Of a stretch of DNA of 64,000 nt, positions 51,273-59,850 are shown piece by piece. Within the stretch, counting starts at the first letter, position 1, and each line of letters starts with the position of its first letter. Origin of the DNA: Streptomyces seoulensis (lineage in GTDB: Bacteria > Actinomycetota > Actinomycetes > Streptomycetales > Streptomycetaceae); contig NZ_AP025667.1 of assembly GCF_022846655.1 (NCBI RefSeq), positions 4,811,001-4,875,000 on the forward strand. Reading direction: 5' to 3'. Made by a program: the position numbers and the translations under genes. The notes below the pieces were generated by a model. The model was not told where the DNA came from. It worked only from the letters and a program-made list of their open reading frames with translations, and ran no database searches.

Positions 51273-53321
51273 TCACTCCTTCGCCCCGGCCCCGTCCTTC
51301 GACCGCTCCGCGGGCCCCCGCCGCACCGCGCCCGGCGCGCTCCACTCCTGCCGCCTGCGTGCCCGGTCGCGGGCCACCTGGGAGGACTCGAGCTGGTAGG
51401 GCACCGAGGTGACCATCACGCCCGGCGTGAACAGCAGCCGGCCCTTGAGCCGCAGCGCGCTCTGGTTGTGCAGCAGGTGCTCGTACCAGTGGCCCACCAC
51501 GTACTCGGGGATGATCACCGAGACCGCGTCGCGCGGGGACTCCTTGCGCAGGCTCTTGACGTACTCGATGATCGGCCGCGTGATCTCGCGGTACGGCGAG
51601 TCCAGGACCTTCAGCGGTACGTCGATGCCGCGCCGCTCCCACTCCTCGCGCAGCGTCTTCGTCTCCGCCGGGTCGACGTTGACGGTGAGCGCCTCCAGGG
51701 TGTCCGAGCGCATCAGCTTGGCGTAGGCCAGGGCGCGCAGCGTGGGACGGTGGATCTTGGAGACCAGGACCAGGGAGTGCACGCGGGAGGGGCGCACGCT
51801 GTCGTCGGTGGGACCGTCGACGGCGGAGATCTCGTCGGCGACCCGGTCGTAGTGCTTACGGATCGCGGTCATCGTCGCGTAGAAGATGCACATGCCCAGC
51901 AGGGCGACCCAGGCACCGTGGGTGAACTTGGTGACCAGGACGACGACCAGCACCAGGCCGGTGAAGAAGGCGCCGAAGGTGTTGATCGCGCGGGAGCGGA
52001 CCATGTGGCTGCGCTTGGCCGGGTCCTTCTCGGTGGCCAGGTGCCGGTTCCAGTGCCGGACCATGCCGGTCTGGCTGAGGGTGAAGGACACGAACACGCC
52101 GACGATGTAGAGCTGGATCAGCCGGGTGGAGTCCGCGCCGTAGACGACCACCAGCAGCATCGCCGTGCCGGACAGCAGCACGATGCCGTTGGAGAAGGCG
52201 AGGCGGTCGCCCCGGGTGTGGAGCTGGCGGGGCAGATAGCGGTCCTGGGCGAGGATCGAGCCGAGCAGCGGGAAGCCGTTGTACGCCGTGTTCGCCGCGA
52301 GGAAGAGGACCAGGGCGGTCGCGGCGGCGAGGACGATGAACAGGAAGCTGCCCTTGCCGAACACGGCCTCGGCGACCTGGGAGATCACCGGGTTCTGGAC
52401 GTAGCCGGAGCCGATGGGCACGCCGTCGCGGAGCAGGTCGGTCGCCGGGTACTCGGCCATGCGCACCTTGGTGGTCATGGCGAGGGCGATGATGCCGCAG
52501 AACATGGTGACGGCCAGCAGGCCCATCATGGCGAGCGTGGTCGCCGCGTTCTTCGACTTGGGCTTGCGGAAGGCGGGGACGCCGTTGGAGATGGCCTCCA
52601 CGCCGGTGAGCGCGGCACAGCCGGAGGAGAAGGCCCGCAGCAGCAGGAAGACCAGCGCGAAGCCCGCGAGGCCCTGGTGCTCGGCCCTGATGTGGAAGTC
52701 GGCCGTCGGGGCGCGCATCGTGTCCCCGAGGACCAGCCCCCGGAACGCGCCCCACGCGATCATGATGAAGACGCCGCCGACGAACACGTAGGTCGGGATG
52801 GCGAAGAGCTTGCCGGACTCCTTCACCCCGCGCAGGTTCATCAGCGTCAGCAGGACGATCACCGCGCAGGCGCACAGCACCTTGTGCTCGACCACGAAGG
52901 GGATCGCCGAGCCGAGGTTCTCGATGCCGGAGGCGATGGACACGGCGACGGTCAGGACGTAGTCGACCAGCAGGGCGCTTGCGACGGTGAGTCCGGCCCG
53001 GGGGCCGAGGTTGGTGGTCGCCACCTCGTAGTCACCGCCACCGCTGGGGTAGGCGTGGACGTTCTGCCGGTAGGAGGCGACCACGGTGAACATCAGCACC
53101 ACGACCGCGACCGCGATCCAGGGGCTGAAGTGGTACGCCGACACGCCCGCGATGGACAGGACCAGCAGAACCTCCCCCGGCGCGTAGGCGACGGAGGACA
53201 GCGGGTCGGAGGCGAAGACGGGGAGGGCGATGCGCTTCGGCAGGAGCGTCTCGCCCAGCCGATCACTGCGCAGTGCGCGCCCGATCAGGATCCGTTTGGG
53301 CACGTCGGTCAGTTTGGACAC
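51273..53321 (-). CDS. KimA-like APC-family K+ transporter
   Basis: About 682 residues from GTG 53321 (MSKLTDVPKRILIGRALRSD-like start; no clear ribosome site). Twelve membrane segments (about 30-460): IALPVFASDPLSSVAYAPGE, YPSGGGDYEVATTNLGPRAG, FSSGCAALTGVEAISNGVPA. A cytoplasmic domain follows (LVLVSKIHRPTLRALAYAKL, VSVIIPEYVVGHWYEHLLHN). This architecture is that of KimA/YdaO high-affinity K+ importers. The genomic partners fit: two TrkA-type proteins diverge from it and KdpDE is 3 kb away. Confidence 0.85.
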   Translation of the reverse strand: MSKLTDVPKRILIGRALRSDRLGETLLPKRIALPVFASDPLSSVAYAPGEVLLVLSIAGVSAYHFSPWIAVAVVVLMFTVVASYRQNVHAYPSGGGDYEVATTNLGPRAGLTVASALLVDYVLTVAVSIASGIENLGSAIPFVVEHKVLCACAVIVLLTLMNLRGVKESGKLFAIPTYVFVGGVFIMIAWGAFRGLVLGDTMRAPTADFHIRAEHQGLAGFALVFLLLRAFSSGCAALTGVEAISNGVPAFRKPKSKNAATTLAMMGLLAVTMFCGIIALAMTTKVRMAEYPATDLLRDGVPIGSGYVQNPVISQVAEAVFGKGSFLFIVLAAATALVLFLAANTAYNGFPLLGSILAQDRYLPRQLHTRGDRLAFSNGIVLLSGTAMLLVVVYGADSTRLIQLYIVGVFVSFTLSQTGMVRHWNRHLATEKDPAKRSHMVRSRAINTFGAFFTGLVLVVVLVTKFTHGAWVALLGMCIFYATMTAIRKHYDRVADEISAVDGPTDDSVRPSRVHSLVLVSKIHRPTLRALAYAKLMRSDTLEALTVNVDPAETKTLREEWERRGIDVPLKVLDSPYREITRPIIEYVKSLRKESPRDAVSVIIPEYVVGHWYEHLLHNQSALRLKGRLLFTPGVMVTSVPYQLESSQVARDRARRRQEWSAPGAVRRGPAERSKDGAGAKE

Positions 53322-53481
53322 GAGAGAGGATCGTAAGGCTTCGAACAGGCAGCCGCCCACCCGGCGGTCACGTTCTGCCTCACGAGTGAAATCGGGGGCG
53401 CGCGGAAGTGGGGTGTGCCGGGTGTGCGCGCCCCCGTGCCTAGATGTCAGCCCCGGCCCGTCATCGCACCTCGGAGGTCCC

Positions 53482-53616
53482 ATGCCCGCCGTCGCCGAGC
53501 TGCTCGGGGCCGTGCTCGCCCTGGCCGTCCTCGCCGTCCTCACCGGTTGCAGCGTGCGCAGCATCACTCGACGCCGGGCGCCGGGGGTGACCGGGGTCAC
53601 GGAACAGCGCCGATGA
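53482..53616 (+). CDS. Small lipoprotein-like or membrane peptide
   Basis: 44 residues, ATG 53482 with GGAGG just upstream: MPAVAELLGAVLALAVLAVL then TGCSVRSITRRRAPGV. One helix with L-T-G-C, a possible lipobox, and a basic tail. It lies between the divergent K+ transporter and the TrkA genes, so it may be a K+ system accessory peptide. Confidence 0.6.
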   Translation: MPAVAELLGAVLALAVLAVLTGCSVRSITRRRAPGVTGVTEQRR

Positions 53617-53728
53617 GCGCCGTCACCGCGGGTCGACGCCGGATACCGGAAGCACGCGTGTGCAGCTTTGGGCCTCGGTCTGAGACCCTGATGCCGAGCA
53701 GCAACTTTTGGACACCGGAAGGACGGTC

Positions 53729-54400
53729 GTGCACATCGTCATCATGGGCTGCGGCAGAGTGGGTTCCGCTCTCGCCCAGACCCTGGAGCAACAGGGCCAC
53801 ACGGTCGCGGTGATCGACCGGGACCCCACCGCCTTCCGCAGGCTGGGACCGGGATTCGGCGGCCGCCGGGTCACCGGTGTGGGCTTCGACCAGGACACCC
53901 TGCGCGAGGCCGGCATCGAGGAGGCGGGCGCCTTCGCCGCGGTCTCCAGCGGTGACAACTCCAACATCATCTCCGCCCGCGTCGCCCGCGAGATGTTCGG
54001 CGTGGAGAACGTGGCCGCCCGGATCTACGACCCGCGCCGTGCCGAGGTGTACCAGCGTCTGGGTATCCCGACCGTCGCCACGGTCCGCTGGACCGCCGAC
54101 CAGATGCTCCGCCGGCTGCTGCCCTCGGGCGCGGAGCCGCTGTGGCGCGATCCCACCGGCGGGGTGCAGCTCGCCGAGGTGCACGCCTCCGCGAAGTGGG
54201 TCGGCCACAAGATCAGCAAGCTCCAGGAGGAGACGGGCGTCCGCGTGGCGTTCCTGACCAGGCTGGGCGAGGCCGTGCTGCCCACCTCGCAGACGGTCCT
54301 CCAGGAAGGCGACCTGGTGCACGTGATGATGCGTACGGACGAGGTCGAGAAGGTCGAGGCGGCGTTCGCCGAGGGCCCCGAAGAGGAGGGCGGTCACTGA
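53729..54400 (+). CDS. TrkA/CeoB-type K+ regulatory subunit
   Basis: 223 residues from GTG 53729 (GGAAGGACGG upstream). RCK N-domain: VHIVIMGCGRVGSALAQTLE with G-x-G-x-x-G, HTVAVIDRDPTAF, SSGDNSNIISARVAREMFGV. C-domain: LAEVHASAKWVGHKISKLQE and LQEGDLVHVMMRTDEVEKVE. These subunits bind NAD(H) or nucleotides and gate Trk/Ktr/KimA-type K+ uptake. Overlaps the next gene by one base (TGATG). Confidence 0.9.
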   Translation: MHIVIMGCGRVGSALAQTLEQQGHTVAVIDRDPTAFRRLGPGFGGRRVTGVGFDQDTLREAGIEEAGAFAAVSSGDNSNIISARVAREMFGVENVAARIYDPRRAEVYQRLGIPTVATVRWTADQMLRRLLPSGAEPLWRDPTGGVQLAEVHASAKWVGHKISKLQEETGVRVAFLTRLGEAVLPTSQTVLQEGDLVHVMMRTDEVEKVEAAFAEGPEEEGGH

Positions 54401-55071
54401 TGAGGGTCGCCATTGCCGGAGCCGGGGCGGTCGGCCGCTCGATCGCGGCGGAACTGCTGGAGAACGGCCACGAGGTCCTGCTGATCGACAAGGCGCCGAC
54501 CGCCATCTCGGTGGAGCGGGTGCCGCAGGCGGAGTGGCTGCTGGCCGACGCCTGTGAGATCACGGCCCTGGACGAGGCCGCGCTGCAGCGCTGCAACGTC
54601 GTGATCGCCGCGACCGGCGACGACAAGGTCAACCTGGTCGTCTCGCTGCTCGCCAAGACGGAGTACGGCGTCCCGCGCGTCGTCGCCCGGGTGAACAACC
54701 CCAAGAACGAGTGGCTGTTCAACGAGTCCTGGGGTGTGGACGTGGCCGTGTCCACGCCGCGTCTGATGTCCGCCCTGGTCGAGGAGGCGGTGAGCGTCGG
54801 CGATCTGGTCCGGCTGCTGCGCTTCAGCCACGGAGACGCCAACCTGGTCGAGCTGACCCTGCCCGAGGAGTCGGCGCTGGCCGGCACCCAGGTCGGGGAC
54901 GTGGAGTGGCCCGAGGACACCAGCCTGGTCACCATCATCCGCGGCACCCGCGTGCTGACGCCGTCCAAGGAGGACTCCCTGGAGGCGGGCGACGAACTCC
55001 TCTTCGTGGCCGCGCAGGCCCGCGAGGAGCAGTTGGAGGACCTGCTGTCGGTGCGCCGCGAAAGCGCCTGA
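54400..55071 (+). CDS. TrkA/CeoC-type K+ regulatory subunit
   Basis: 223 residues. MRVAIAGAGAVGRSIAAELL (G-x-G-x-x-G), HEVLLIDKAPTAISVERVPQ, NVVIAATGDDKVNLVVSLLA, VSTPRLMSALVEEAVSVGDL, then a C-domain with SLEAGDELLFVAAQAREEQL. Same length as its upstream partner, translated in coupling. The pair resembles the CeoB/CeoC pair of mycobacteria. A strong terminator follows. Confidence 0.9.
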   Translation: MRVAIAGAGAVGRSIAAELLENGHEVLLIDKAPTAISVERVPQAEWLLADACEITALDEAALQRCNVVIAATGDDKVNLVVSLLAKTEYGVPRVVARVNNPKNEWLFNESWGVDVAVSTPRLMSALVEEAVSVGDLVRLLRFSHGDANLVELTLPEESALAGTQVGDVEWPEDTSLVTIIRGTRVLTPSKEDSLEAGDELLFVAAQAREEQLEDLLSVRRESA

Positions 55072-55080
55072 GACACGTAG

Positions 55081-55120
55081 CAGGAGGGCGCCCCCGGAAT
55101 CTTCCGGGGGCGCCCTCCTG
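55081..55120. terminator. Terminator after the TrkA pair
   Basis: CAGGAGGGCGCCCCCGGAA and its reverse complement, centre TC (effective loop AATCTT). Lies between the TrkA pair and the convergent DUF3159 gene; likely bidirectional. Confidence 0.85.
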
Positions 55121-55140
55121 CGCTCGTGCGTGCGGAGCGC

Positions 55141-55944
55141 CTACGCGCCCCTGCGGTGCCGTCCTGCGGCGGAGTCGCCGCTCTCGGCGGCCGCGCGCTC
55201 ACGCTCGGCCTTCTCGGCCTCCTCCGCCTTCTCGGCGGCCTCCATCTCGGCGAACACGTCAATGGGCGGCGGCGCCTTGGCCAGGAAGACCCAGGTGAGG
55301 TAGACCGCCAGCAGGAATGGCGGGATCTTCAGGATGACCAGGATCCAGCCGAGCTGGGTGGTGTCGGCCCACCAGTAGAGCGGGAAGAGGATCGCGCACT
55401 TGGCGAGCAGGATCAGGCCCCAGGCCCAGCTCGCCTTGGTGTACGCCTTCTTGCGGCCGGGGTTGCGGGTGCGCCAGGAGAGGTTCTCCTTGAACACCGG
55501 GCCGAGCATCAGGCCGATCAGGGGCACCCCGGCGAGGGTCGTGATGATGTACGCGAGCGCCAGGCCCAGGGTGTAGAGCATGCCGGGCAGGTAGAAGTCC
55601 TTGGCGTTGCCCGTGAACATGGCGAACACGACGCCGAAGGCGACACCGAAGACCCCGCTGAAGGCGTGCTTGACGGTGTCCTTGCGCAGCAGCCGGACCA
55701 CGAGCATCACGACCGCGACGCCGAGCGCGGCGATCGCGGAGAGGTGCAGGTCCTTGTTGATCGTGTAGATCGTGACGAAGAGCAGGCCGGGCAGCACCGT
55801 CTCGACCATGCCGCGGATGCCGCCGAACGCCTCGAACAGCGCTGCCTCGGTGACCGCCCGCGAGTCGTGTACCTGCTCGGCCTCGCCGGTGCCGTCCGGC
55901 GGACTCTGTCCGGCGTCTTGGGTCGGCTTGTCGAGGGACGTCAC
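55141..55944 (-). CDS. DUF3159 membrane protein
   Basis: 267 residues. An acidic N-terminus (1-45), then five to six membrane segments: ETVLPGLLFVTIYTINKDLH, LSAIAALGVAVVMLVVRLLR, AFSGVFGVAFGVVFAMFTGN, LGLALAYIITTLAGVPLIGL, LILLAKCAILFPLYWWADTT. The motif NAKDFYLPGMLYTLG is typical of DUF3159. The C-terminus is a charged helix (AAEKAEEAEKAERERAAAES). Function unknown, conserved in actinobacteria next to the OB-fold gene. Confidence 0.88.
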   Translation of the reverse strand: MTSLDKPTQDAGQSPPDGTGEAEQVHDSRAVTEAALFEAFGGIRGMVETVLPGLLFVTIYTINKDLHLSAIAALGVAVVMLVVRLLRKDTVKHAFSGVFGVAFGVVFAMFTGNAKDFYLPGMLYTLGLALAYIITTLAGVPLIGLMLGPVFKENLSWRTRNPGRKKAYTKASWAWGLILLAKCAILFPLYWWADTTQLGWILVILKIPPFLLAVYLTWVFLAKAPPPIDVFAEMEAAEKAEEAEKAERERAAAESGDSAAGRHRRGA

Positions 55945-55947
55945 CGG

Positions 55948-56346
55948 CTACTCCCGTCCGAGGGGTCGCAGTTCGTATTTCGGGTTGAACAGCACGCGGC
56001 GGCCCCGGCTCATCGAGATCCGGCCCGATGCGATCAGCTTGCGTCCCGGTTCTATGCCCGTGATGGAGCGCCTGCCCAGCCACACCACGTCCAGCGCGGC
56101 GGTGCCGTCGAACAGCTCCGCCTCCAGCGCCGGGACACCGGCCCGCGGTCGCAGCGTGACCGTGCGCAAGGTACCAGTAACGGTGACGATCTGCCGGTCC
56201 TGGCAGTCGCCGATCCGGGTGCATCCCGCGGTCTCGGTGTCCTCGCGCAGCTCCTCCGACTCCAGCTCCTCCTGGGAGGTGGAGAGCCGGTCCAGCATGC
56301 GGCGGAACCGGCCGGCCGGCTTTTCGGAACGAGGAACGCCACTCAT
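55948..56346 (-). CDS. OB-fold nucleic-acid-binding protein
   Basis: 132 residues. CTRIGDCQDRQIVTVTGTLR, TVTLRPRAGVPALEAELFDG, TAALDVVWLGRRSITGIEPG, RKLIASGRISMSRGRRVLFN, then KYELRPLGRE. A five-strand OB-fold of the RecG-wedge/tRNA-anticodon type used alone in actinobacteria. Three bases upstream of DUF3159, so co-transcribed. Confidence 0.88.
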   Translation of the reverse strand: MSGVPRSEKPAGRFRRMLDRLSTSQEELESEELREDTETAGCTRIGDCQDRQIVTVTGTLRTVTLRPRAGVPALEAELFDGTAALDVVWLGRRSITGIEPGRKLIASGRISMSRGRRVLFNPKYELRPLGRE

Positions 56347-56412
56347 GTCTGAAAGCCTACCGGGGCGGGCCCCTGAGGCCGTACTCCAGAGGGCACCCTG
56401 ATCGCCCCCGGC

Positions 56413-57099
56413 TCACTTCTCGAAGCGGTATCCCATGCCGGGTTCGGTGATGAAGTGCCGGGGGTGGGCCGGGTCGGCCTCCAGCTTGCGGCGGAGCTGG
56501 GCCATGTAGACCCGCAGATAGTTGGTCTCGGTGCCGTAGGAGGGCCCCCAGACCTCGCGCAGGAGCTGTTTCTGGCCGACCAGCCGGCCGGTGTTGCGGA
56601 CCAGCACCTCCAGCAGGTGCCACTCGGTCGGGGTGAGCCGTACGTCCCTGCCCGCGCGGTCGACCTTCTTGGCGGCCAGGTCGACGGTGAAGCCGGCCGT
56701 CTCCACGGTGGTCACGTCGTCCTCGCCCGGCCCGACCGGCTCGGCCCGGCGCACGGCGGCCCGCAGCCGGGCCAGGAGTTCGTCCATGCCGAAGGGCTTG
56801 GTGACGTAGTCGTCGGCGCCCGCGTCCAGCGCCTCCACCTTCTCGTCGGAGGAGTGGCGGGCGGACAGCACCAGGATGGGCACACGGGTCCAGCCGCGCA
56901 GCCCCCGGATCACCTCGACGCCGTCCATGTCGGGCAGGCCGAGGTCGAGGACGATCACGTCGGGGTGGCGTGAGGCGGCGAGCTGGAGGGCGGTGCGGCC
57001 GTCGGGGGCCGAGTCGACGTCGTACGAGCGCGCCTTGAGGTTGATCACGAGGGCCCGCACGATCTGCGGTTCGTCGTCGACCACCAGCACCCTGGTCAT
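56413..57099 (-). CDS. kdpE: KdpE response regulator
   Basis: 228 residues from ATG 57099. Receiver: TRVLVVDDEPQIVRALVINL, phospho-Asp in PDVIVLDLGLPDMDG, Lys in DYVTKPFGMDELLARLRAAV. OmpR-type winged helix: VRLTPTEWHLLEVLVRNTGR, TETNYLRVYMAQLRRKLEAD and HFITEPGMGYRF. Its start overlaps the kdpD stop by 4 bases (57096-57099). It controls K+ uptake genes; kdpFABC is not in this window. Candidate targets are the GTCA repeats listed here. Confidence 0.92.
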   Translation of the reverse strand: MTRVLVVDDEPQIVRALVINLKARSYDVDSAPDGRTALQLAASRHPDVIVLDLGLPDMDGVEVIRGLRGWTRVPILVLSARHSSDEKVEALDAGADDYVTKPFGMDELLARLRAAVRRAEPVGPGEDDVTTVETAGFTVDLAAKKVDRAGRDVRLTPTEWHLLEVLVRNTGRLVGQKQLLREVWGPSYGTETNYLRVYMAQLRRKLEADPAHPRHFITEPGMGYRFEK

Positions 57100-59651
57100 T
57101 GCGGCTGCCTTTCCTGTTCTGCGGTGTCCTCCGCGGTGCGGAGCGGCTCGGGGCGGGGCCGGGCGGCGCGGAGGCTGAGCACCATGGTGAGTCCGCCGCC
57201 GGGGGTGTCCTCGGCGGTCAGGGTGCCGTCCATGGCCTCGGCGAAGCCGCGGGCGACCGCGAGGCCGAGGCCGACCCCGGCGCCGCGCGGGGCGTCGCCG
57301 TACCGCTGGAACGGCTCGAAGATACGGTCCTTCGCGTCGTCCGGCACTCCGGGCCCCCGGTCCACCACGCGCACCTCGACGCGGTCCACCAGGGCGCTGG
57401 CGGACACGGTGACGCGCTGGCCGGGCGGGCTGTACTTGACGGCGTTCTCCACCAGGTTGGCGACCGAGCGCTCCAGCAGACCGGGGTCGACGGCGACCAT
57501 GGGCAGCGTCTCGGGGACGTCCAGGCCGACGCTGTCCTCGTCCACGCCGACCAGGGCCATCGGCACCACCTCGTCCACGTCGATCTCGCGGATCAGCGGG
57601 GTGACGGTGCCGGTCTGGAGGCGGGACATGTCGAGCAGGTTGCCCACGAGGTGGTCGAGCCGGTCGGCGCCCTCCTCGATGCCCTCCAGCAGCTCGGCCC
57701 GGTCCTCCTCCGACCACGCCACGTCGTCGGCGCGCAGGGAGGAGACGGCGGCCTTGATCCCGGCGAGCGGGGTGCGCAGGTCGTGGCTGACGGCGGCGAG
57801 CAGGGCGGTGCGGATGCGGTTGCCCTCGGCGAGCGCGCCGGCCCGGTCGGCCTCGGCCTTCAGGCGGCGGCGGTCGAGCACGACGGCGGCCTGCGCGGCG
57901 AAGGCGGCCAGCACCCGGCGGTCCTCGGCGGGCAGCACCCGTCCGGTGAGCGCGAGCGCCATGTGGTCGCCGACCGGCATGTCCACGTCGGCGTCCTCGG
58001 GCCGCTCCAGCGGGGGCCCGACCCCGGCGCGGCCCGCGCAGGTCCAGGGCTCCAGGTCGCCCGCCCGCTCCAGCAGGGCGGCGGACTCCATGGCGAAGGT
58101 CTCCCGGACCCGTTCCAGAAGCGCCTCCAGGCTGGTCTCGCCGCGCAGGACGTTGCCGGCGAGGAAGGAGAGGATCTCCGACTCGGCGCGCAGCCGGGCC
58201 GCCTGGTGGGTGCGGCGGGCGGCGAGGTCGACCACGGAGGCGACCGCCATGCCGACGCCGAAGAAGATCGCGATGGCGACGATGTTGCGCGGGTCGGAGA
58301 CGGTCAGCCGGTGCAGGGGCGGGGTGTAGAAGAAGTTCAGCAGCAGGGAGCCCAGCGCGGCCGAGGCGAGCGCGGGCAGCAGTCCGCCGAGCAGGGCTGC
58401 GGCGACCGTGATCGCCAGGAACAGCAGCATGTCGTTGGCGAGGCCGAGGTCGACGGCGTTGAGCAGCAGCGCCATCAGGGCGGGGCCCGCCAGCGCCATC
58501 GCCCAGCCCGCCACAATCCGGCCCCGGCCGAGCCGGGAGCCGCGCGCCACGGGCAGTCCGCGGCCCTTGGCGACCTCCTCGTGGGTGACGATGTGCACGT
58601 CGAGGTCGGGTCCCGACTCCCGTGCCACGGTGGCGCCGACGCCGGGTCCGAAGACGTACTGCCATGCCTTGCGGCGTGAGGAGCCGAGCACGATCTGGGT
58701 GGCGTTGACGCCGCGCGCGAAGGCCAGCAGGGCGGCCGGTATGTCGTCGCCGACCACGTGGTGGAAGGTGCCGCCCAGGTCCTCCGCCAGGGTGCGCTGG
58801 AGGGCGAGTTCCTTCGGGGAGGCGGCGGTAAGGCCGTCGCTGCGGGCTATGTAGACCGCCAGCACCTCGCCGCCCGCGCCCTTCTCGGCGAGCCGGGCGG
58901 CACGGCGGATCAGGGTGCGCCCCTCGGGTCCGCCGGTCAGGCCGACCACGATGCGCTCGCGGGAGCCCCAGATCCGGGAGACCCGGTGCTCGCTGCGGTA
59001 GGCGTTCAGATGCTCGTCGACCCGGTCGGCCACCCACAGCAGGGCCAGCTCGCGCAGGGCGGTGAGGTTGCCGGGGCGGAAGTAGTTCGACAGGGCCGCG
59101 TCGACCTTGTCCGGCTGGTAGACGTTGCCGTGGGCCATGCGGCGGCGCAGGGCCTGCGGGGACATGTCGACCAGTTCGATCTGGTCGGCCCGCCGGACGA
59201 CCTCGTCGGGCACCGTCTCCCGCTGGCGCACCCCGGTGATCGACTCGACCACGTCGCCGAGGGACTCCAGGTGCTGGATGTTGACGGTGGAGACGACGTC
59301 GATCCCGGCGGCGAGGAGTTCCTCCACGTCCTGCCAGCGCTTGGCGTTGCGGGAGCCGGGGACGTTGGTGTGCGCGAGTTCGTCCACCAGGGCGACGGCG
59401 GGGGCGCGGCGCAGTACGGCGTCGACGTCCATCTCCTCGAAGCTTCCGCCCCGGTGTTCCAGGCGCCCGCGCGGGATCCGCTCCAGGCCGTGCAGCAGGA
59501 CCTCGGTGCGGGGCCGGCCGTGGTGCTCGACGAAGGCCACCACGCAGTCGGTGCCCCGCTCCACGCGCCGCTGCGCCTCGGCGAGCATGGCGTAGGTCTT
59601 GCCCACGCCCGGTGCCGCGCCGAGGTAGATCCGAAGCTTGCCGCGTGCCAT
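57096..59651 (-). CDS. kdpD: KdpD sensor kinase
   Basis: 851 residues from ATG 59651. N-terminal KdpD domain MARGKLRIYLGAAPGVGKTY (Walker-like G-x-x-G-V-G-K-T), VVAFVEHHGRPRTEVLLHGL, VDELAHTNVPGSRNAKRWQD. Usp domain (~230-350), four membrane helices (~395-500), GAF (~530-650). Kinase: AAVSHDLRTPLAGIKAAVSS (His box), NLVENAVKYSPPGQRVTVSA (N box), GVGLGLAVARGFAEAMDGTL (G2). It senses K+ limitation. Its own leader carries 11-bp GTCA repeats at 59748. Confidence 0.94.
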   Translation of the reverse strand: MARGKLRIYLGAAPGVGKTYAMLAEAQRRVERGTDCVVAFVEHHGRPRTEVLLHGLERIPRGRLEHRGGSFEEMDVDAVLRRAPAVALVDELAHTNVPGSRNAKRWQDVEELLAAGIDVVSTVNIQHLESLGDVVESITGVRQRETVPDEVVRRADQIELVDMSPQALRRRMAHGNVYQPDKVDAALSNYFRPGNLTALRELALLWVADRVDEHLNAYRSEHRVSRIWGSRERIVVGLTGGPEGRTLIRRAARLAEKGAGGEVLAVYIARSDGLTAASPKELALQRTLAEDLGGTFHHVVGDDIPAALLAFARGVNATQIVLGSSRRKAWQYVFGPGVGATVARESGPDLDVHIVTHEEVAKGRGLPVARGSRLGRGRIVAGWAMALAGPALMALLLNAVDLGLANDMLLFLAITVAAALLGGLLPALASAALGSLLLNFFYTPPLHRLTVSDPRNIVAIAIFFGVGMAVASVVDLAARRTHQAARLRAESEILSFLAGNVLRGETSLEALLERVRETFAMESAALLERAGDLEPWTCAGRAGVGPPLERPEDADVDMPVGDHMALALTGRVLPAEDRRVLAAFAAQAAVVLDRRRLKAEADRAGALAEGNRIRTALLAAVSHDLRTPLAGIKAAVSSLRADDVAWSEEDRAELLEGIEEGADRLDHLVGNLLDMSRLQTGTVTPLIREIDVDEVVPMALVGVDEDSVGLDVPETLPMVAVDPGLLERSVANLVENAVKYSPPGQRVTVSASALVDRVEVRVVDRGPGVPDDAKDRIFEPFQRYGDAPRGAGVGLGLAVARGFAEAMDGTLTAEDTPGGGLTMVLSLRAARPRPEPLRTAEDTAEQERQPQ

Positions 59652-59747
59652 GGCCCCATTGTCTTCCGGTGACTGCCGCCTACGCCGCGTCGACCTTACG
59701 GCGGGCGGTGCGGACAAAGCGGGCGGGGGGCCTCGCGCCGGGGCGCT

Positions 59748-59763
59748 TTGACGCAACCCTGAC
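59748..59763. promoter_or_regulatory. 11-bp-spaced GTCA direct repeat before kdpD
   Basis: The plus strand reads TTGAC (59748-59752) and CTGAC (59759-59763); on the kdpD strand this is GTCAG-N6-GTCAA. It is about 97 bases before the kdpD start. Layout fits an OmpR-family response regulator, possibly KdpE autoregulation. Confidence 0.5.
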
Positions 59764-59850
59764 GCCTCGGGCGGCGGGAGCGCGCGCAGGGCCGCACCCC
59801 CTGGGTACGGCCCTGCGTGTGTGCTTCTCGTGCCTGATGCGCCTCTCGGC

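Noticed and set aside
56413..59037. 874-residue frame running through kdpD into kdpE
   Set aside because: Its 5' part is Arg/Pro shadow sequence; only the kdpE part is real and has its own ATG at 57099.
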